A DNA stretch of 64,000 bases from Paenibacillus rubinfantis (GCF_001486505.1 NZ_LN909064.1:62001-126000), one strand, 5' to 3'; counted from the stretch's first letter, positions 28,739 through 38,099 are shown. Program-made: numbers and translations. The notes: generated by a model not told the origin, from the sequence alone.

Positions 28739-30499
28739 ATGACAACCCATATGTATATCAAGGATTACCCCAGACCGCAATTGGTGAGGGAACAATGGAT
28801 CAATCTCAATGGAGAGTGGGACTTCCGCTTTGACGATGGCAATCTCGGCGAACGGGAGAAATGGTACGTGGATCTGCAGGCTGATCGCAAGATCCGGGTG
28901 CCGTTTACGTACGAAACCAAACTGAGCGGGATCGGAGAGGAGAGCTTCCACCCCCAGGTCTGGTATGAGAAAAAACTGACCCTCCCGGCTGATGCGGCGG
29001 GGCGGCGGGCGATGCTTCACTTTCAAGCCGTCGATTACCGGGCTAAGCTGTGGGTGAACGGCGTTTACGTCGGGCAGCATGAGGGCGGTTATGCCGCGTT
29101 CTCTTTTGATATCACGCCGTACGTCACCTTCGGCAGCGAAAACGTGCTGACGCTGAAGGTGGAAGACAGCGAGAGCTGCACCCAACCTCGCGGGAAGCAA
29201 CGCTGGCAGAGCGAAAGCTTCGAATGCTTCTACGTGCAAACCACGGGGATCTGGCAAACGGTATGGTTGGAATTCGTAGACTCGGCGCATGTGGATGCTG
29301 TGAAGATCACGCCCGATTACGATCAACGGACGGTGGCTTTTGAATATCAGGTGGCGGGCGACTTGACGGGCGGCCAACTGGAGCTGGAAACTGTTATCTC
29401 CCTGAAAGGGAAAACTGTCAAACGATTGCGTCTAGCCATCGACCGGCCTTGGATCCGCGTGGATGCCAGCTTGCTGCATGAAGCCGGAGGACCGTGGAAG
29501 TTCAGCGAGTGGTCGCCGCAGCATCCGAATTTGTATGATGTGGAATTTATTTTATACCGGGACGATCAGGTGGTTGACCATGTGTACTCCTATTTCGGGA
29601 TGCGGAAGATCTCCATCGAAAATGGCAAAGTGCTGCTGAACAATACGCCGATCTATCAACGTTTGATCCTGGATCAGGGGTATTGGCCGGATTCGCATTT
29701 GACGCCACCTTCCGAGGAGGCGATTCTCAAGGATATCGACAGCATCCTGGCGATGGGCTACAACGGCGTGCGCAAGCACATGAAGATCGAAGATGCTCGG
29801 TTCCTGTATTGGTGTGACGTGAAAGGGCTGCTGGTTTGGTCGGAAATGGCGGCCACCTTCGAGTTTAATGATCGGGCGGTCGAGGCGTTTACGAAGGAAT
29901 GGGTCGAAATCGTCCGCCAGCAATATAATCACCCGAGTATTATTACCTGGGTTCCCTTTAACGAGTCTTGGGGTGTCGCGAATATTTTACACGACCGGAA
30001 GCAGCAGAAGTTTACCGAAGGCATTTATCACCTGACCAAAGCCATCGACCCATATCGCCCGGTGGTGACGAACGACGGGTGGGAGCATACGGTTTCGGAC
30101 ATTTTAACGCTGCATGATTATGAGGAATCGGGAAGCCGCTTCCTGGAGCGGTACAAGGACATGGAGGCGGTCACCGGCAATAAGATCTCCTTCAACAATT
30201 GGAAGTATGCGATGGCTCAAGGGTACGCCTACCGTGGTCAACCGATTCTTGTAACGGAGTTCGGCGGGATCGCTTTCCAATCGGAATCCGGCTGGGGGTA
30301 CGGCAACCAGGTGAACGGGGACGAGGCGTTTATCGAACGGTTCGAAAGCATCACGAAAGCGATCAAGTCGATCGATTCCATCTGCGGCTACTGCTATACG
30401 CAAATTACCGACGTGCAGCAGGAGGTTAACGGCTTGTTAACGGAGTCGCGCGAGCCGAAGGTGCCGATCGAGACAATTCGGCGGATTAATCTGGAATAG
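28739..30499 (+). CDS. GH2-family glycoside hydrolase (beta-galactosidase/glucuronidase type)
   Basis: A 586-residue enzyme without signal peptide, so cytoplasmic. Order: sugar-binding jelly roll (about 1-180, with LNGEWDFRFDD and VDYRAKLWVNGVYVG), immunoglobulin-like domain, and TIM barrel with acid/base Glu in PFNESWG and nucleophile Glu in LVTEFGG. AAGGAG stands before the ATG. It is shorter than LacZ and closer in size to beta-glucuronidase-like GH2 proteins; the substrate is uncertain. As the last gene of the operon it would split disaccharides imported by the ABC system. Confidence 0.9.
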   Translation: MTTHMYIKDYPRPQLVREQWINLNGEWDFRFDDGNLGEREKWYVDLQADRKIRVPFTYETKLSGIGEESFHPQVWYEKKLTLPADAAGRRAMLHFQAVDYRAKLWVNGVYVGQHEGGYAAFSFDITPYVTFGSENVLTLKVEDSESCTQPRGKQRWQSESFECFYVQTTGIWQTVWLEFVDSAHVDAVKITPDYDQRTVAFEYQVAGDLTGGQLELETVISLKGKTVKRLRLAIDRPWIRVDASLLHEAGGPWKFSEWSPQHPNLYDVEFILYRDDQVVDHVYSYFGMRKISIENGKVLLNNTPIYQRLILDQGYWPDSHLTPPSEEAILKDIDSILAMGYNGVRKHMKIEDARFLYWCDVKGLLVWSEMAATFEFNDRAVEAFTKEWVEIVRQQYNHPSIITWVPFNESWGVANILHDRKQQKFTEGIYHLTKAIDPYRPVVTNDGWEHTVSDILTLHDYEESGSRFLERYKDMEAVTGNKISFNNWKYAMAQGYAYRGQPILVTEFGGIAFQSESGWGYGNQVNGDEAFIERFESITKAIKSIDSICGYCYTQITDVQQEVNGLLTESREPKVPIETIRRINLE

Positions 30500-30522
30500 G
30501 TTTTATAAGCAGAACCCCAATC

Positions 30523-30559
30523 AAGAGGCTGGCGGCATGGACCGCGGGCCTCTTTTTTT
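30523..30559 (+). terminator. Terminator after the GH2 gene
   Basis: AAGAGGC...GCCTCTT stem with internal GCGG/CCGC pairing, followed by a run of T. Confidence 0.8.
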
Positions 30560-30765
30560 GGGTTGAGCGGCGCGTGTTGTCCCAGTTTCTTCCGGGGTTG
30601 TGTGCTGTTGGAAGATTAACGATCATATAAATTAAATTAGATCAGTATTAACGTTGGCCAAACCTTCCGAAAACACTCGCTTAACATTTGTCCCCTACAG
30701 TAGGAAAGGTGGGTTTGCGGCCGTGTGTCTTGCAAACAAATTGATAAGGAGGAATGATCTACATC

Positions 30766-32571
30766 ATGAACAAGGTAAAAACAACCATCGTATCCACCCT
30801 ACTTCTCTCGCTGGCGATGGCAAGTCCGCTGGGCAGCGCCGGCGTGGCGAGTGCGAACGTCTCCGCTCAGGCTCAGGTGTACCCTTCTAGCGTGGCTCCG
30901 GTTGAGGCGTCTTCGGGGGCTTTTGTGGATCGGTACCAGAACAACGTGAAGGAGAATGCAACGGTTGAATCCAACCCGGCTCTAAAGGTACTCTCGGGTT
31001 ATCTCGAACTGTGGACCCCAGGGAAGACCTGGGATGGCGGCACGGTGTTGAATCAAACGGTCCTAAACGCCAATATTCAGAAGGTTGTTGAGATCACGAC
31101 GAAACGTACGGAGGCCGAAGGGAAAGCCGCGTATCTCGATGACCGGCGCAATCAAAGCTACAGCGTGATCGACGGATTGGGTCCGCTGGCCGACGTGTAT
31201 CGTCAACTGGCGGGGGCGAAGACCACGATCCTGGATATCCCTGCGGATGCGACCGAGGTCAAATATGACGATAAAGGAACGGGCGAAGGCGATCCTGAAT
31301 CCAAGCTGGGGAACATGGTGAAGCTGGTGAAAACGTTGCGGGGGAACTATTCCTCGACGAATCCGTCCAAAGGGTATTATCAATACCCTCGTCCGTTCCG
31401 TTGGAGCGAGGAGGTTAGCGTACTACCGACGCTGGTTCCGGCCAAAAATCCGGATCCGACCAATGACGGCGGATTCCCAAGCGGACATACCAACGCTGCG
31501 TACCTGGCGGCCATCGCCATGGCTTACGCCGTACCGGAGCGGTATCAGGAGCTGCTGACACGCGCCTCCGATTTGGGCCATGACCGCATTGTGGCCGGGA
31601 TGCATTCTCCGCTGGACGTGATGGGGGGACGGGTGATGGCTACGGCGTTATCCGCCGCGATCTTGAACGATCCCGAGAATCAAAGCCTGAAGGAAGCGGC
31701 CTACCAGGAGGCCCATACGACGCTGCTGAACCAAGTGGGCACGGGCACGGATCCGTATAGCGATTACGAGAGCAATAAGCAGAAATTCACCGAGCGGCTG
31801 ACGTACGATTTTCCGCTGATTCACGAGCAGGGCAAAGCCATGACGGTACCGGAAGGGGCCGAAGTGCTGCTGGAAACGCGCTTGCCTTATCTGGACGATA
31901 CGCAACGCCGCTGGGTGCTGGCGACGACGGGACTGCCGTCGGGCTACCCGCTGTTGGACGATGAAGAAGGCTGGGGCCGTCTGAATCTGTTTGCGGCGGC
32001 GGATGGTTACGGGGCTCTCGTGAATGATGTCACGGTAACGATGGATGCGGCGAAAGGCGGATTCCACGCGGCTGACCAATGGCGTAACGATATCTCCGGT
32101 TACGGGAAATTGATCAAGCAAGGAACCGGGACGTTGGAGCTTACGGGCAACAATACGTTCCTGGGCGGAGTGCAGCTGGAGCAAGGCACGTTGATCGGCA
32201 GCTCGGCAACGGCTTGGGGGAACGGGCATGTCGTGAACAACGGCGGGATTTTGCGCAAAAACGTTCCCGGCGAGCTAATCGTCTCCGGCAACTTCAAGCA
32301 AACGTCGAAGGGGACGCTGGAGCTGGCTTTAGCCGGATCGGATGGCGGACCGCTCCGCATTAAAGGCAACGCCACGTATGGCGGCAAGCTGCGGGTGGAT
32401 CTGAGCGGCATGGAGCTGTCGGAGAACCAGCGGATTACGGTGATCACGAGCGGCGAGTATGATGCGAAAAGCGCCTTCGCTTCCGTTGAAGTGAACGGCT
32501 TGCCGGCGAAAACGCAAGCGAAAACGATCTATAACGCACATAGCGTGCAGTTGTTGATTACGAAGAAGTAA
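30766..32571 (+). CDS. Secreted PAP2-family phosphatase with autotransporter-type beta repeat
   Basis: An N-terminal signal peptide (MNKVKTTIVSTLLLSLAMA, cleavage near ASA) is followed by a class A acid-phosphatase-like core with the three PAP2 motifs: K-x6-RP in KGYYQYPRPFRW, PSGH in GFPSGHTNAAY, and R-x5-H-x3-D in RIVAGMHSPLDV. Residues about 445-500 carry a PATR-like repeat (GTGTLELTGNNTF, GNGHVVNNGGIL) normally seen in Gram-negative autotransporter passengers. The ATG at 30766 is preferred because the ATG at 30754 overlaps AAGGAGG. It is monocistronic. TTAAC-type hexamers upstream (30619-30685) recall a Pho box but are weak. Confidence 0.85.
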   Translation: MNKVKTTIVSTLLLSLAMASPLGSAGVASANVSAQAQVYPSSVAPVEASSGAFVDRYQNNVKENATVESNPALKVLSGYLELWTPGKTWDGGTVLNQTVLNANIQKVVEITTKRTEAEGKAAYLDDRRNQSYSVIDGLGPLADVYRQLAGAKTTILDIPADATEVKYDDKGTGEGDPESKLGNMVKLVKTLRGNYSSTNPSKGYYQYPRPFRWSEEVSVLPTLVPAKNPDPTNDGGFPSGHTNAAYLAAIAMAYAVPERYQELLTRASDLGHDRIVAGMHSPLDVMGGRVMATALSAAILNDPENQSLKEAAYQEAHTTLLNQVGTGTDPYSDYESNKQKFTERLTYDFPLIHEQGKAMTVPEGAEVLLETRLPYLDDTQRRWVLATTGLPSGYPLLDDEEGWGRLNLFAAADGYGALVNDVTVTMDAAKGGFHAADQWRNDISGYGKLIKQGTGTLELTGNNTFLGGVQLEQGTLIGSSATAWGNGHVVNNGGILRKNVPGELIVSGNFKQTSKGTLELALAGSDGGPLRIKGNATYGGKLRVDLSGMELSENQRITVITSGEYDAKSAFASVEVNGLPAKTQAKTIYNAHSVQLLITKK

Positions 32572-32585
32572 TGGTGAGATAAGAT

Positions 32586-32615
32586 CAGCCCCCGGAGTGT
32601 TGGCTCCGAGGGCTG
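32586..32615. terminator. Bidirectional terminator between PAP2 and PHP genes
   Basis: CAGCCCCCGGAG pairs with CTCCGAGGGCTG around a 6-nt loop, with T-rich sequence on the plus side; it separates convergent genes. Confidence 0.8.
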
Positions 32616-32622
32616 GTTATTT

Positions 32623-33408
32623 TTAGGCATCGGCCAACGTGGGGGTGGGCTCTTCCAACTGGGCTAGGCGTTTCAGCAGCTTCTTCAACATGACAGAGGC
32701 TTTGACCTGAAGGGGCAGGCTGTCGGCAACGCGGAGCTCGTAGGCCCCGGTTAAGATGGCCTGCTTCAACTCGGCGACGGAATCGCAGGGATGATGCAGC
32801 TCGTTGTACAGGCTGCCGTATTGCAGGCACTGATGGGTGTCGCTCCCGGCGGTCACCGGCTTCCCGAGCTCGGCGGCGAAGCGTTCGACGTTGGCGCGAT
32901 TCACTTCGTTGCCGTATTCGTACATATCCTTGGCGTTCAGGTCAAAAGCGTCCAACCGCCGCAGCTGCTCCGGCTTCAGGTGATGAAGCGGGGTGGAGAC
33001 GCGGAACGGATGCGCGCCGATTTTGAGCAACGGGTAGTTCTCGGCTAACGTCATCAGCTCGTTGAAGGGGATGAAGGAGCCTTTTTCCGTATATGGGGCC
33101 AGTGCCCCGCGAACCTCCAGAATAGGCTCCTTGCGCCCGATCAGCAGAATATGGCCGGTCTCGCGGATATCCACTTCCATCCCGGGGAAGATGCGGAGGC
33201 CATCGGCCTCGTAGTATTCGCCATTAAAAGGGTACAGGCGGTCGAGGTTCTCGTACACCTCATGGAAGTTGCGCGTATTAAAATGCTCCGTCAAAGCGAG
33301 GGCATTCAGCCCGTTCGCCTTGGCTTCGGCAATCATTTCCTTATAATAGGCCGGCGAGAAATCGGTGGCCTTGGATAATTTGGCGTGGGTGTGCAGGTCG
33401 ATGCGCAT
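32623..33408 (-). CDS. PHP-domain metal-dependent phosphoesterase
   Basis: A 261-residue PHP protein: RIDLHTHAKLS (metal-binding HxH), ALTEHFNT, a central Glu/His set (PGMEVDIRETGHILLI), GAHPFR, and the C-terminal TAGSDTHQ. It resembles histidinol-phosphatase and nucleotide-phosphatase members. The ATG at 33408 is 8 nt after AAGGAG; a TTG at 33411 is less likely. It is the last gene of the minus-strand ECF transporter operon, about 20 bp after ecfT, so it probably dephosphorylates a compound linked to the transported substrate (inference). Confidence 0.85.
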   Translation of the reverse strand: MRIDLHTHAKLSKATDFSPAYYKEMIAEAKANGLNALALTEHFNTRNFHEVYENLDRLYPFNGEYYEADGLRIFPGMEVDIRETGHILLIGRKEPILEVRGALAPYTEKGSFIPFNELMTLAENYPLLKIGAHPFRVSTPLHHLKPEQLRRLDAFDLNAKDMYEYGNEVNRANVERFAAELGKPVTAGSDTHQCLQYGSLYNELHHPCDSVAELKQAILTGAYELRVADSLPLQVKASVMLKKLLKRLAQLEEPTPTLADA

Positions 33409-33427
33409 CAAAACAACTCCTTGTTGG

Positions 33428-34249
33428 TTAGTTAAGAGTAGCGGAAGTCCAGAACAATAGCGCTACATAAAGCGCCGATCCGCCTAGAAAAAGTACATCG
33501 CGCCGCTGCAGCTTCAAATGCGACAGCTTGAGCTTCTTGGCGGCGGGGTTGTTCATGCCGTACGAGAAACCGCGCGTTTCCAACGCTTCTACGGTGGTGC
33601 GGGAGCGCTTGGCCGTCGCCAACATCAGCGGGAAAAAAGCGTACACCAATAGCTTCAAATAATAAGCGCCTAGCCGCCAGTAAAGGACGCCGTGCCGCTC
33701 GGGCGCTTTGCCGCGCAGCCGGTAGGAGAGCAGCACGTTGCGGAACTCCTCGAACAACACCGGCAGAATGCGGTAGCCGTAGGACAAGCTAAACGAGAAG
33801 GCGGCGGGGACGCCCAGGGCGAGCAGGCCGTCGCTGATTTTTTCCGGATCCATGCCGGAGAATACGGTGATGCTGGCGAGCGAGACGATGGACAGCTTAA
33901 GCGTAAGCTTGAGCAGCGGTAGGGCAGAGGAGATGTCTCCTCCGAAGAACAGGGAAATGATAAACAGCCAACCCACCTGTCCGATTAAGCCCAGGCAGAG
34001 CACGAGGATGATAAACGGCGTGACCCGGGACAATACGGTCGTGATGATGACGAACAGGCACATCCCGGCCAGGACGATGTAGCTGTTAAGGAACCAAGGG
34101 ACGATGGCAAAAAACAGATACCAGATCAGGAGTCCCCGCGGATCCAGCCGGGAAAGGGAAGCATAGCCGCTGCCGTAGGCCGTGTTCATTAATTCGAGCT
34201 GGATGCGGTCGAGCGAGATTTTGTTAAACCAGTTGCGGACGAGCTGCAT
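33428..34249 (-). CDS. ecfT: ECF transporter transmembrane subunit EcfT
   Basis: Energy-coupling transmembrane protein, 273 residues, with about five hydrophobic segments and the coupling motif RSRTTVEALETRGF matching the Ala/Arg-rich signatures that bind the ATPases. It overlaps the ATPase gene by 26 bp, indicating translational coupling. It links substrate-binding EcfS to ATP hydrolysis. Confidence 0.9.
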   Translation of the reverse strand: MQLVRNWFNKISLDRIQLELMNTAYGSGYASLSRLDPRGLLIWYLFFAIVPWFLNSYIVLAGMCLFVIITTVLSRVTPFIILVLCLGLIGQVGWLFIISLFFGGDISSALPLLKLTLKLSIVSLASITVFSGMDPEKISDGLLALGVPAAFSFSLSYGYRILPVLFEEFRNVLLSYRLRGKAPERHGVLYWRLGAYYLKLLVYAFFPLMLATAKRSRTTVEALETRGFSYGMNNPAAKKLKLSHLKLQRRDVLFLGGSALYVALLFWTSATLN

Positions 34250-36074
34250 GCGGGTGGTTCTCCTTTCCGGTGAAGATACGGTATAGGCGGTCGGCCAGCT
34301 CGGTCGGCGATCCGCATGGCGGTTGGAGTCCGAGGGCGGCGGACAGCTCCATGCTTTGCGTTAGCGCCAGTCCGGCGCGGCGGATCAGCTCCGGGCTGGA
34401 GAAGACCTGCGCCGCCGTCCCGTCCGCCAGCACCCGGCCGTCGTGCATGACGATGACGCGCGTCGCCCAGCGATGGACGAGCTGCATGTCATGCGTCGCG
34501 ATCAGCACCGTGCGGACGTGCTGGTTTAGCTCCTCCAGCGTGCCCAGCAGCTCTTCGCGAGTGGCCAGATCAAGGTTGGCCGTCGGTTCGTCGAGCAGCA
34601 TGATCGCGGGCCGGATCGCCGCCCCGATGGCGAGCGAGACGCGGCGCTGCTGGCCGCCGCTCAGGAGGCGCGCGTCGCGGTCCTGCAGCGACTCCAGCCG
34701 GAAGCTGTGCAGCATACGCCTTAGCGTGTCGTCCGCGTCCGGGTAGCCGCGCCGTTTCAGGCAATACGCGATCTCTTTGCGCACGCTGTCCTCGATGAAC
34801 ATGTCTTCCGGGTTCTGGAAGACAAAGGCGACGTCCCGCGACAGCTGCTCGATGGAGATGCTGCGGGTATCCTGCTGGAGGACGGCGACGCTGCCGTCTG
34901 ATGGCTTGGCAATCCCGGCGATGAGCTTCAACAGCGACGACTTGCCCGCACCGTTGTTGCCGATGAGCGCGATCCGTTCGCCTTCATAAAGCGTCAGGTC
35001 GATGCCGTGCAGCACGGTCCGCTCCGCTTTGCGGATCGTGCGGTAGTTGAGGGAAGCGCCGTTGAACCGGATGACGGGGTTCCGTTGGTCATAATCAGGC
35101 TGATGCTCATCATCAGCGGATAGAGAACGGGGGCTGGCCCATGGGGCAGGCGTTTCATCCGGTAGAGTCAGAATCTGCCGCTTAAAATAAGGGATCGCGG
35201 CTTCGGTCGTGATCGGATAAATCGCCTGCTGGGGTTGCTTCTCGTTGGGGTTCCGCCGTATAGAACCATTGGTGTCCTGTAAGGCTGATAAGTAGGCCGC
35301 GGTCTGGGTCACCTCGGGCGGCTGAATGCCTAGCCGCTGTAGATCGCCCAGGCGGTTCAGGGCTTCGGAGACCGTGCGTTTCCACAGCACCCGGCCTTGA
35401 TCCAGCAAGCAAACTTCCTGACAGTAGTCGGCGATAAACTCCGAATGATGTTCGATCACGATAATCGTCTTGCCGTGGTTCTGGTTCAGCTCCCGCAGCA
35501 CTTCGTAGACCTGCCGGGCATGGCTCGGATCGAGCTGGGACACGGGCTCGTCGACGATCAGAATCTCTGCGCCAAGCGAGAGGGCTCCGGCCAGGGCGAG
35601 TAGATGCTTTTGGCCGCCGCTCAGCTCCCATATATAGCGTTGCTGCAAATGGGTGAGGCCGCACAGCTCCAAAGCGTGGAGCGCCCGATCCTTGTAGTCG
35701 GGCAGCCCGTAGTTCAGCGGGGCGAAGCAGGCCTCGTCCAGCACAGTGGGACGTACAAGCTGGTTGTCGAAGTCCTGATAAACATAGCCGACGTGGCGGG
35801 AGAGTTGGGCGACGGTTTTTTGCGCGGTGGATTGGCTGTGAATGTGCACCTCGCCTTCGAAGTCGCCGGAATAATAATGCGGAATCAGCCCGTTGAGCAG
35901 CTTGCATAACGTTGATTTGCCGGAGCCGTTGCCGCCGATGATGGCGGTGAAGGAGCCCGATTCAATCGTCAGGTTCACCTGGTTCAGTACGGGCAGCTCC
36001 GAGCCCGGGTAAGTAAACGATACGTTGCGAATTTCGATCACGGGGCTGCGGGATGCGTTGTTCGTCTTAAGCAT
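34224..36074 (-). CDS. ECF transporter ATPase, fused EcfA-EcfA'
   Basis: One 616-residue protein with two ABC domains, as in YkoD-type ECF systems. Domain 1: Walker A GGNGSGKST (about 47-55), signature LSGGQKHL, Walker B ILIVDEP. Domain 2: Walker A GNNGAGKSS (about 373-381), signature LSGGQQRR, Walker B IMLLDEPTANLD. The linker between them is about 100 residues and poorly conserved. It overlaps the upstream S-component gene by 8 bp. A dedicated fused ATPase suggests a group I ECF transporter that does not share a housekeeping EcfAA'T. Confidence 0.93.
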   Translation of the reverse strand: MLKTNNASRSPVIEIRNVSFTYPGSELPVLNQVNLTIESGSFTAIIGGNGSGKSTLCKLLNGLIPHYYSGDFEGEVHIHSQSTAQKTVAQLSRHVGYVYQDFDNQLVRPTVLDEACFAPLNYGLPDYKDRALHALELCGLTHLQQRYIWELSGGQKHLLALAGALSLGAEILIVDEPVSQLDPSHARQVYEVLRELNQNHGKTIIVIEHHSEFIADYCQEVCLLDQGRVLWKRTVSEALNRLGDLQRLGIQPPEVTQTAAYLSALQDTNGSIRRNPNEKQPQQAIYPITTEAAIPYFKRQILTLPDETPAPWASPRSLSADDEHQPDYDQRNPVIRFNGASLNYRTIRKAERTVLHGIDLTLYEGERIALIGNNGAGKSSLLKLIAGIAKPSDGSVAVLQQDTRSISIEQLSRDVAFVFQNPEDMFIEDSVRKEIAYCLKRRGYPDADDTLRRMLHSFRLESLQDRDARLLSGGQQRRVSLAIGAAIRPAIMLLDEPTANLDLATREELLGTLEELNQHVRTVLIATHDMQLVHRWATRVIVMHDGRVLADGTAAQVFSSPELIRRAGLALTQSMELSAALGLQPPCGSPTELADRLYRIFTGKENHPHAARPQLV

Positions 36075-36954
36075 ATGGCAGGTTCTCGGACTCGTCCCCG
36101 GTCTGGATGCTGCGCGTCCGCTTGGCCCGCAGGATCAGCAGCACGATGATAGCTACGACGGCAGCAGCCGCGATGCTAAGCCAGATGGCTCCGGAGCCCA
36201 GTCGGTCGGCCAAGCCGCTGTCCCACTCGCCGAAGTTCCAGTCCGTCTCGGACAGCGATTCCGCGCCGAAAGCGATCAGCGCCAGCGCGATCCCGCTTAA
36301 CACCAGCTTCGGCGAAATGACGCCGGCGGCTTCGTATTTGGTGGATTTGTCGCGTGGTTTGATGCCAAGGAGCGGTTCGATTTTTCCATAGAGTCTAGGA
36401 ACCAGGTAGAGGGTAGGCAGCAGGGCGAACAGGATGCCGGAGAACAGCACATCGTTCAGGAAGCCCACGCCTTCGACGATCACGACGCTTTGCGCCAGCC
36501 CGGGCACGGCTTCGAATTCTTCAACGCCGATCCAGACTTTGCCGATGTCGACCAGGCTGCTGCACAGTTGGTGGATGATAACGCCGGTAATGGCGGCGGT
36601 GCCGACTTGCAGGCGGTTTTGCGGGTTACGGACCATCCGCCCGGCGACGTACATGGCGAAGGAGAAGGTCAGGAATTTTTCCAGCTCGCCGAGTCCGCCG
36701 AATTGTCCCAGCATCAGCTCGCCGAAAATCACTTCGCCGAGCGCCGCTCCGACTGCCGCGTACAGCGGATGGAACAGCATGCACAACGTGAGCGGGATAA
36801 ACGCGAAGTATTCTACCGAGAGCTCGATGGGCCCGAGGCGAAACTCGGGGATGAGCTCGGTGAACATGTTGGACAAGCCATACAGGGACATGGAGAGGAC
36901 GAAGATCATCATTTTTTGCGAGGACGTGAGGGTGTACAGGGTTTTACGGTTCAT
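36067..36954 (-). CDS. ECF transporter substrate-binding (S) component, substrate unknown
   Basis: Membrane protein of 295 residues: an N-terminal S-component-like domain (five to six segments, about 10-190), then a cytoplasmic linker and one further pair of helices ending in a basic tail, longer than a minimal S protein (about 180). AAAGGAGG lies 9 nt before the ATG. It is first in the operon S-AA'-T-PHP, divergent from an RpiR-type regulator. No riboswitch typical of vitamin ECF systems is apparent; control by the RpiR protein points to a sugar-like or phosphorylated ligand (inference). Confidence 0.8.
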   Translation of the reverse strand: MNRKTLYTLTSSQKMMIFVLSMSLYGLSNMFTELIPEFRLGPIELSVEYFAFIPLTLCMLFHPLYAAVGAALGEVIFGELMLGQFGGLGELEKFLTFSFAMYVAGRMVRNPQNRLQVGTAAITGVIIHQLCSSLVDIGKVWIGVEEFEAVPGLAQSVVIVEGVGFLNDVLFSGILFALLPTLYLVPRLYGKIEPLLGIKPRDKSTKYEAAGVISPKLVLSGIALALIAFGAESLSETDWNFGEWDSGLADRLGSGAIWLSIAAAAVVAIIVLLILRAKRTRSIQTGDESENLPYA

Positions 36955-37039
36955 GAAGGGAAAACCTCCTTTAATGAGTCGTTCTTCCCAAAGTGTAGAG
37001 GCCGAGTATTAAATGAGGCGTGGGTGTATGTCAACGGAT

Positions 37040-37084
37040 TGTAATATTTTTTACATAGTGAAAATGATGTAAATAAATTTACAT
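37040..37084. promoter_or_regulatory. Operator pair in the ecf / rpiR divergent region
   Basis: ATGTAAATAAATTTACAT (37067-37084) is a perfect palindrome and TGTAATATTTTTTACA (37040-37055) a looser one with the same TGTAA/TTACA arms, 27 bp apart. RpiR/MurR proteins are known to bind TGTAA-type palindromes. The location between the two start codons allows control of both operons. Confidence 0.65.
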
Positions 37085-37141
37085 AACAATTGGCTGCTAG
37101 GATAGGGGAAGAACAGAACGAGATCCTAAGGAGCGGAGCCC

Positions 37142-37996
37142 ATGTCGAAGTATCGGAATCAAATTTTTGCGAAGCAAGTGAAGTTCTCCCCTGGCCATCA
37201 AAAAATCGCCGATTTCATCGAGCGGCATCCCGACGAGGCGCTGTTCATGACCGAGCAGGAGTTGGCGGATCGGGTGGGCACGAGCATTGCCACGGTGTCG
37301 CGGTTTTGGCGGTCGGCGGGATACGAGAACGGCAAGGACTTCCGGTTGCGGCTTCGCCAGGCCATCGATACGACCCCGGCGCATAAGCTGGAGGCGACCA
37401 TCTCCCGGCTCGATCCGTCGAGCTTGCCGCTGAAGCTGCTGGAGCAAACGAGCCTTCACCTGCGGGAGTCGGCGGAGCGGACCAACCCGGAGGAACTGAA
37501 GCATGCCGCCGCCTTGATGGCAGGAGCCAGACGGATCTACGTCTACGCGCCGGGGCCTTCCGTGGCGTTGGGAGAGTTGTTATTTTACCGGCTGTCCCGA
37601 TTCGGGATGTCGGTGCGGATGATGGCGGCCAGCGGCCATGAGCTGCTGGAGTCGCTCGCGCATGTGCAGCGGGAGGATGTCGTGCTGCTGTTCAACTTCA
37701 CCCGACTGCTGCCGGAGACCGAGGTGATCCTCGACTGCGTCAAGCGGATCGGCTGTTCAGCGGTGATGGTGACAGACCGCGAGGAGTTCCGGTATGGGGC
37801 GCAGGTGGATGCGGCTTTTTACGTGAGCCGGGGAGACTTGGGGGAATTCCATTCAATGGTGACGCCATTGCTGCTCATCGAGCAGATGATCTTAAGCATC
37901 GGGCTGCTTAATAAAGAGAAGGTGCTGGCCAAACTGGAGTACTTGGGAGAACTGCGGGCCAGGTATGCCGAGAAGTTGCCGCGGGGGAAGGCTTGA
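37142..37996 (+). CDS. MurR/RpiR-family regulator with SIS domain
   Basis: A 284-residue regulator: N-terminal HTH_6 (FSPGHQKIADFIERHPDEALF, then ELADRVGTSIATVSRFWRSAG) and a C-terminal SIS sugar-phosphate-binding domain (about 120-250, ARRIYVYAPGPSVALGELLFYRL). TAAGGAG stands before the ATG. Divergent from the ECF-PHP operon with palindromic sites between, it most likely senses a phosphorylated sugar and controls that operon. Confidence 0.9.
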   Translation: MSKYRNQIFAKQVKFSPGHQKIADFIERHPDEALFMTEQELADRVGTSIATVSRFWRSAGYENGKDFRLRLRQAIDTTPAHKLEATISRLDPSSLPLKLLEQTSLHLRESAERTNPEELKHAAALMAGARRIYVYAPGPSVALGELLFYRLSRFGMSVRMMAASGHELLESLAHVQREDVVLLFNFTRLLPETEVILDCVKRIGCSAVMVTDREEFRYGAQVDAAFYVSRGDLGEFHSMVTPLLLIEQMILSIGLLNKEKVLAKLEYLGELRARYAEKLPRGKA

Positions 37997-38099
37997 GCTT
38001 GGTGGATAGAGGGCGCTCATCCTTGCTTTTGACCGCCTAAGTTGGTACAATAAATGTCTGGTAAACTGCCCTGTGGGGGATTCAGAGGAGAGTGAGAAC

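Noticed and set aside
36955..37141. Riboswitch before the ECF S-component gene
   Set aside because: No thiamine, FMN, cobalamin, preQ1 or folate riboswitch pattern could be recognised; the region is explained by palindromic operators.
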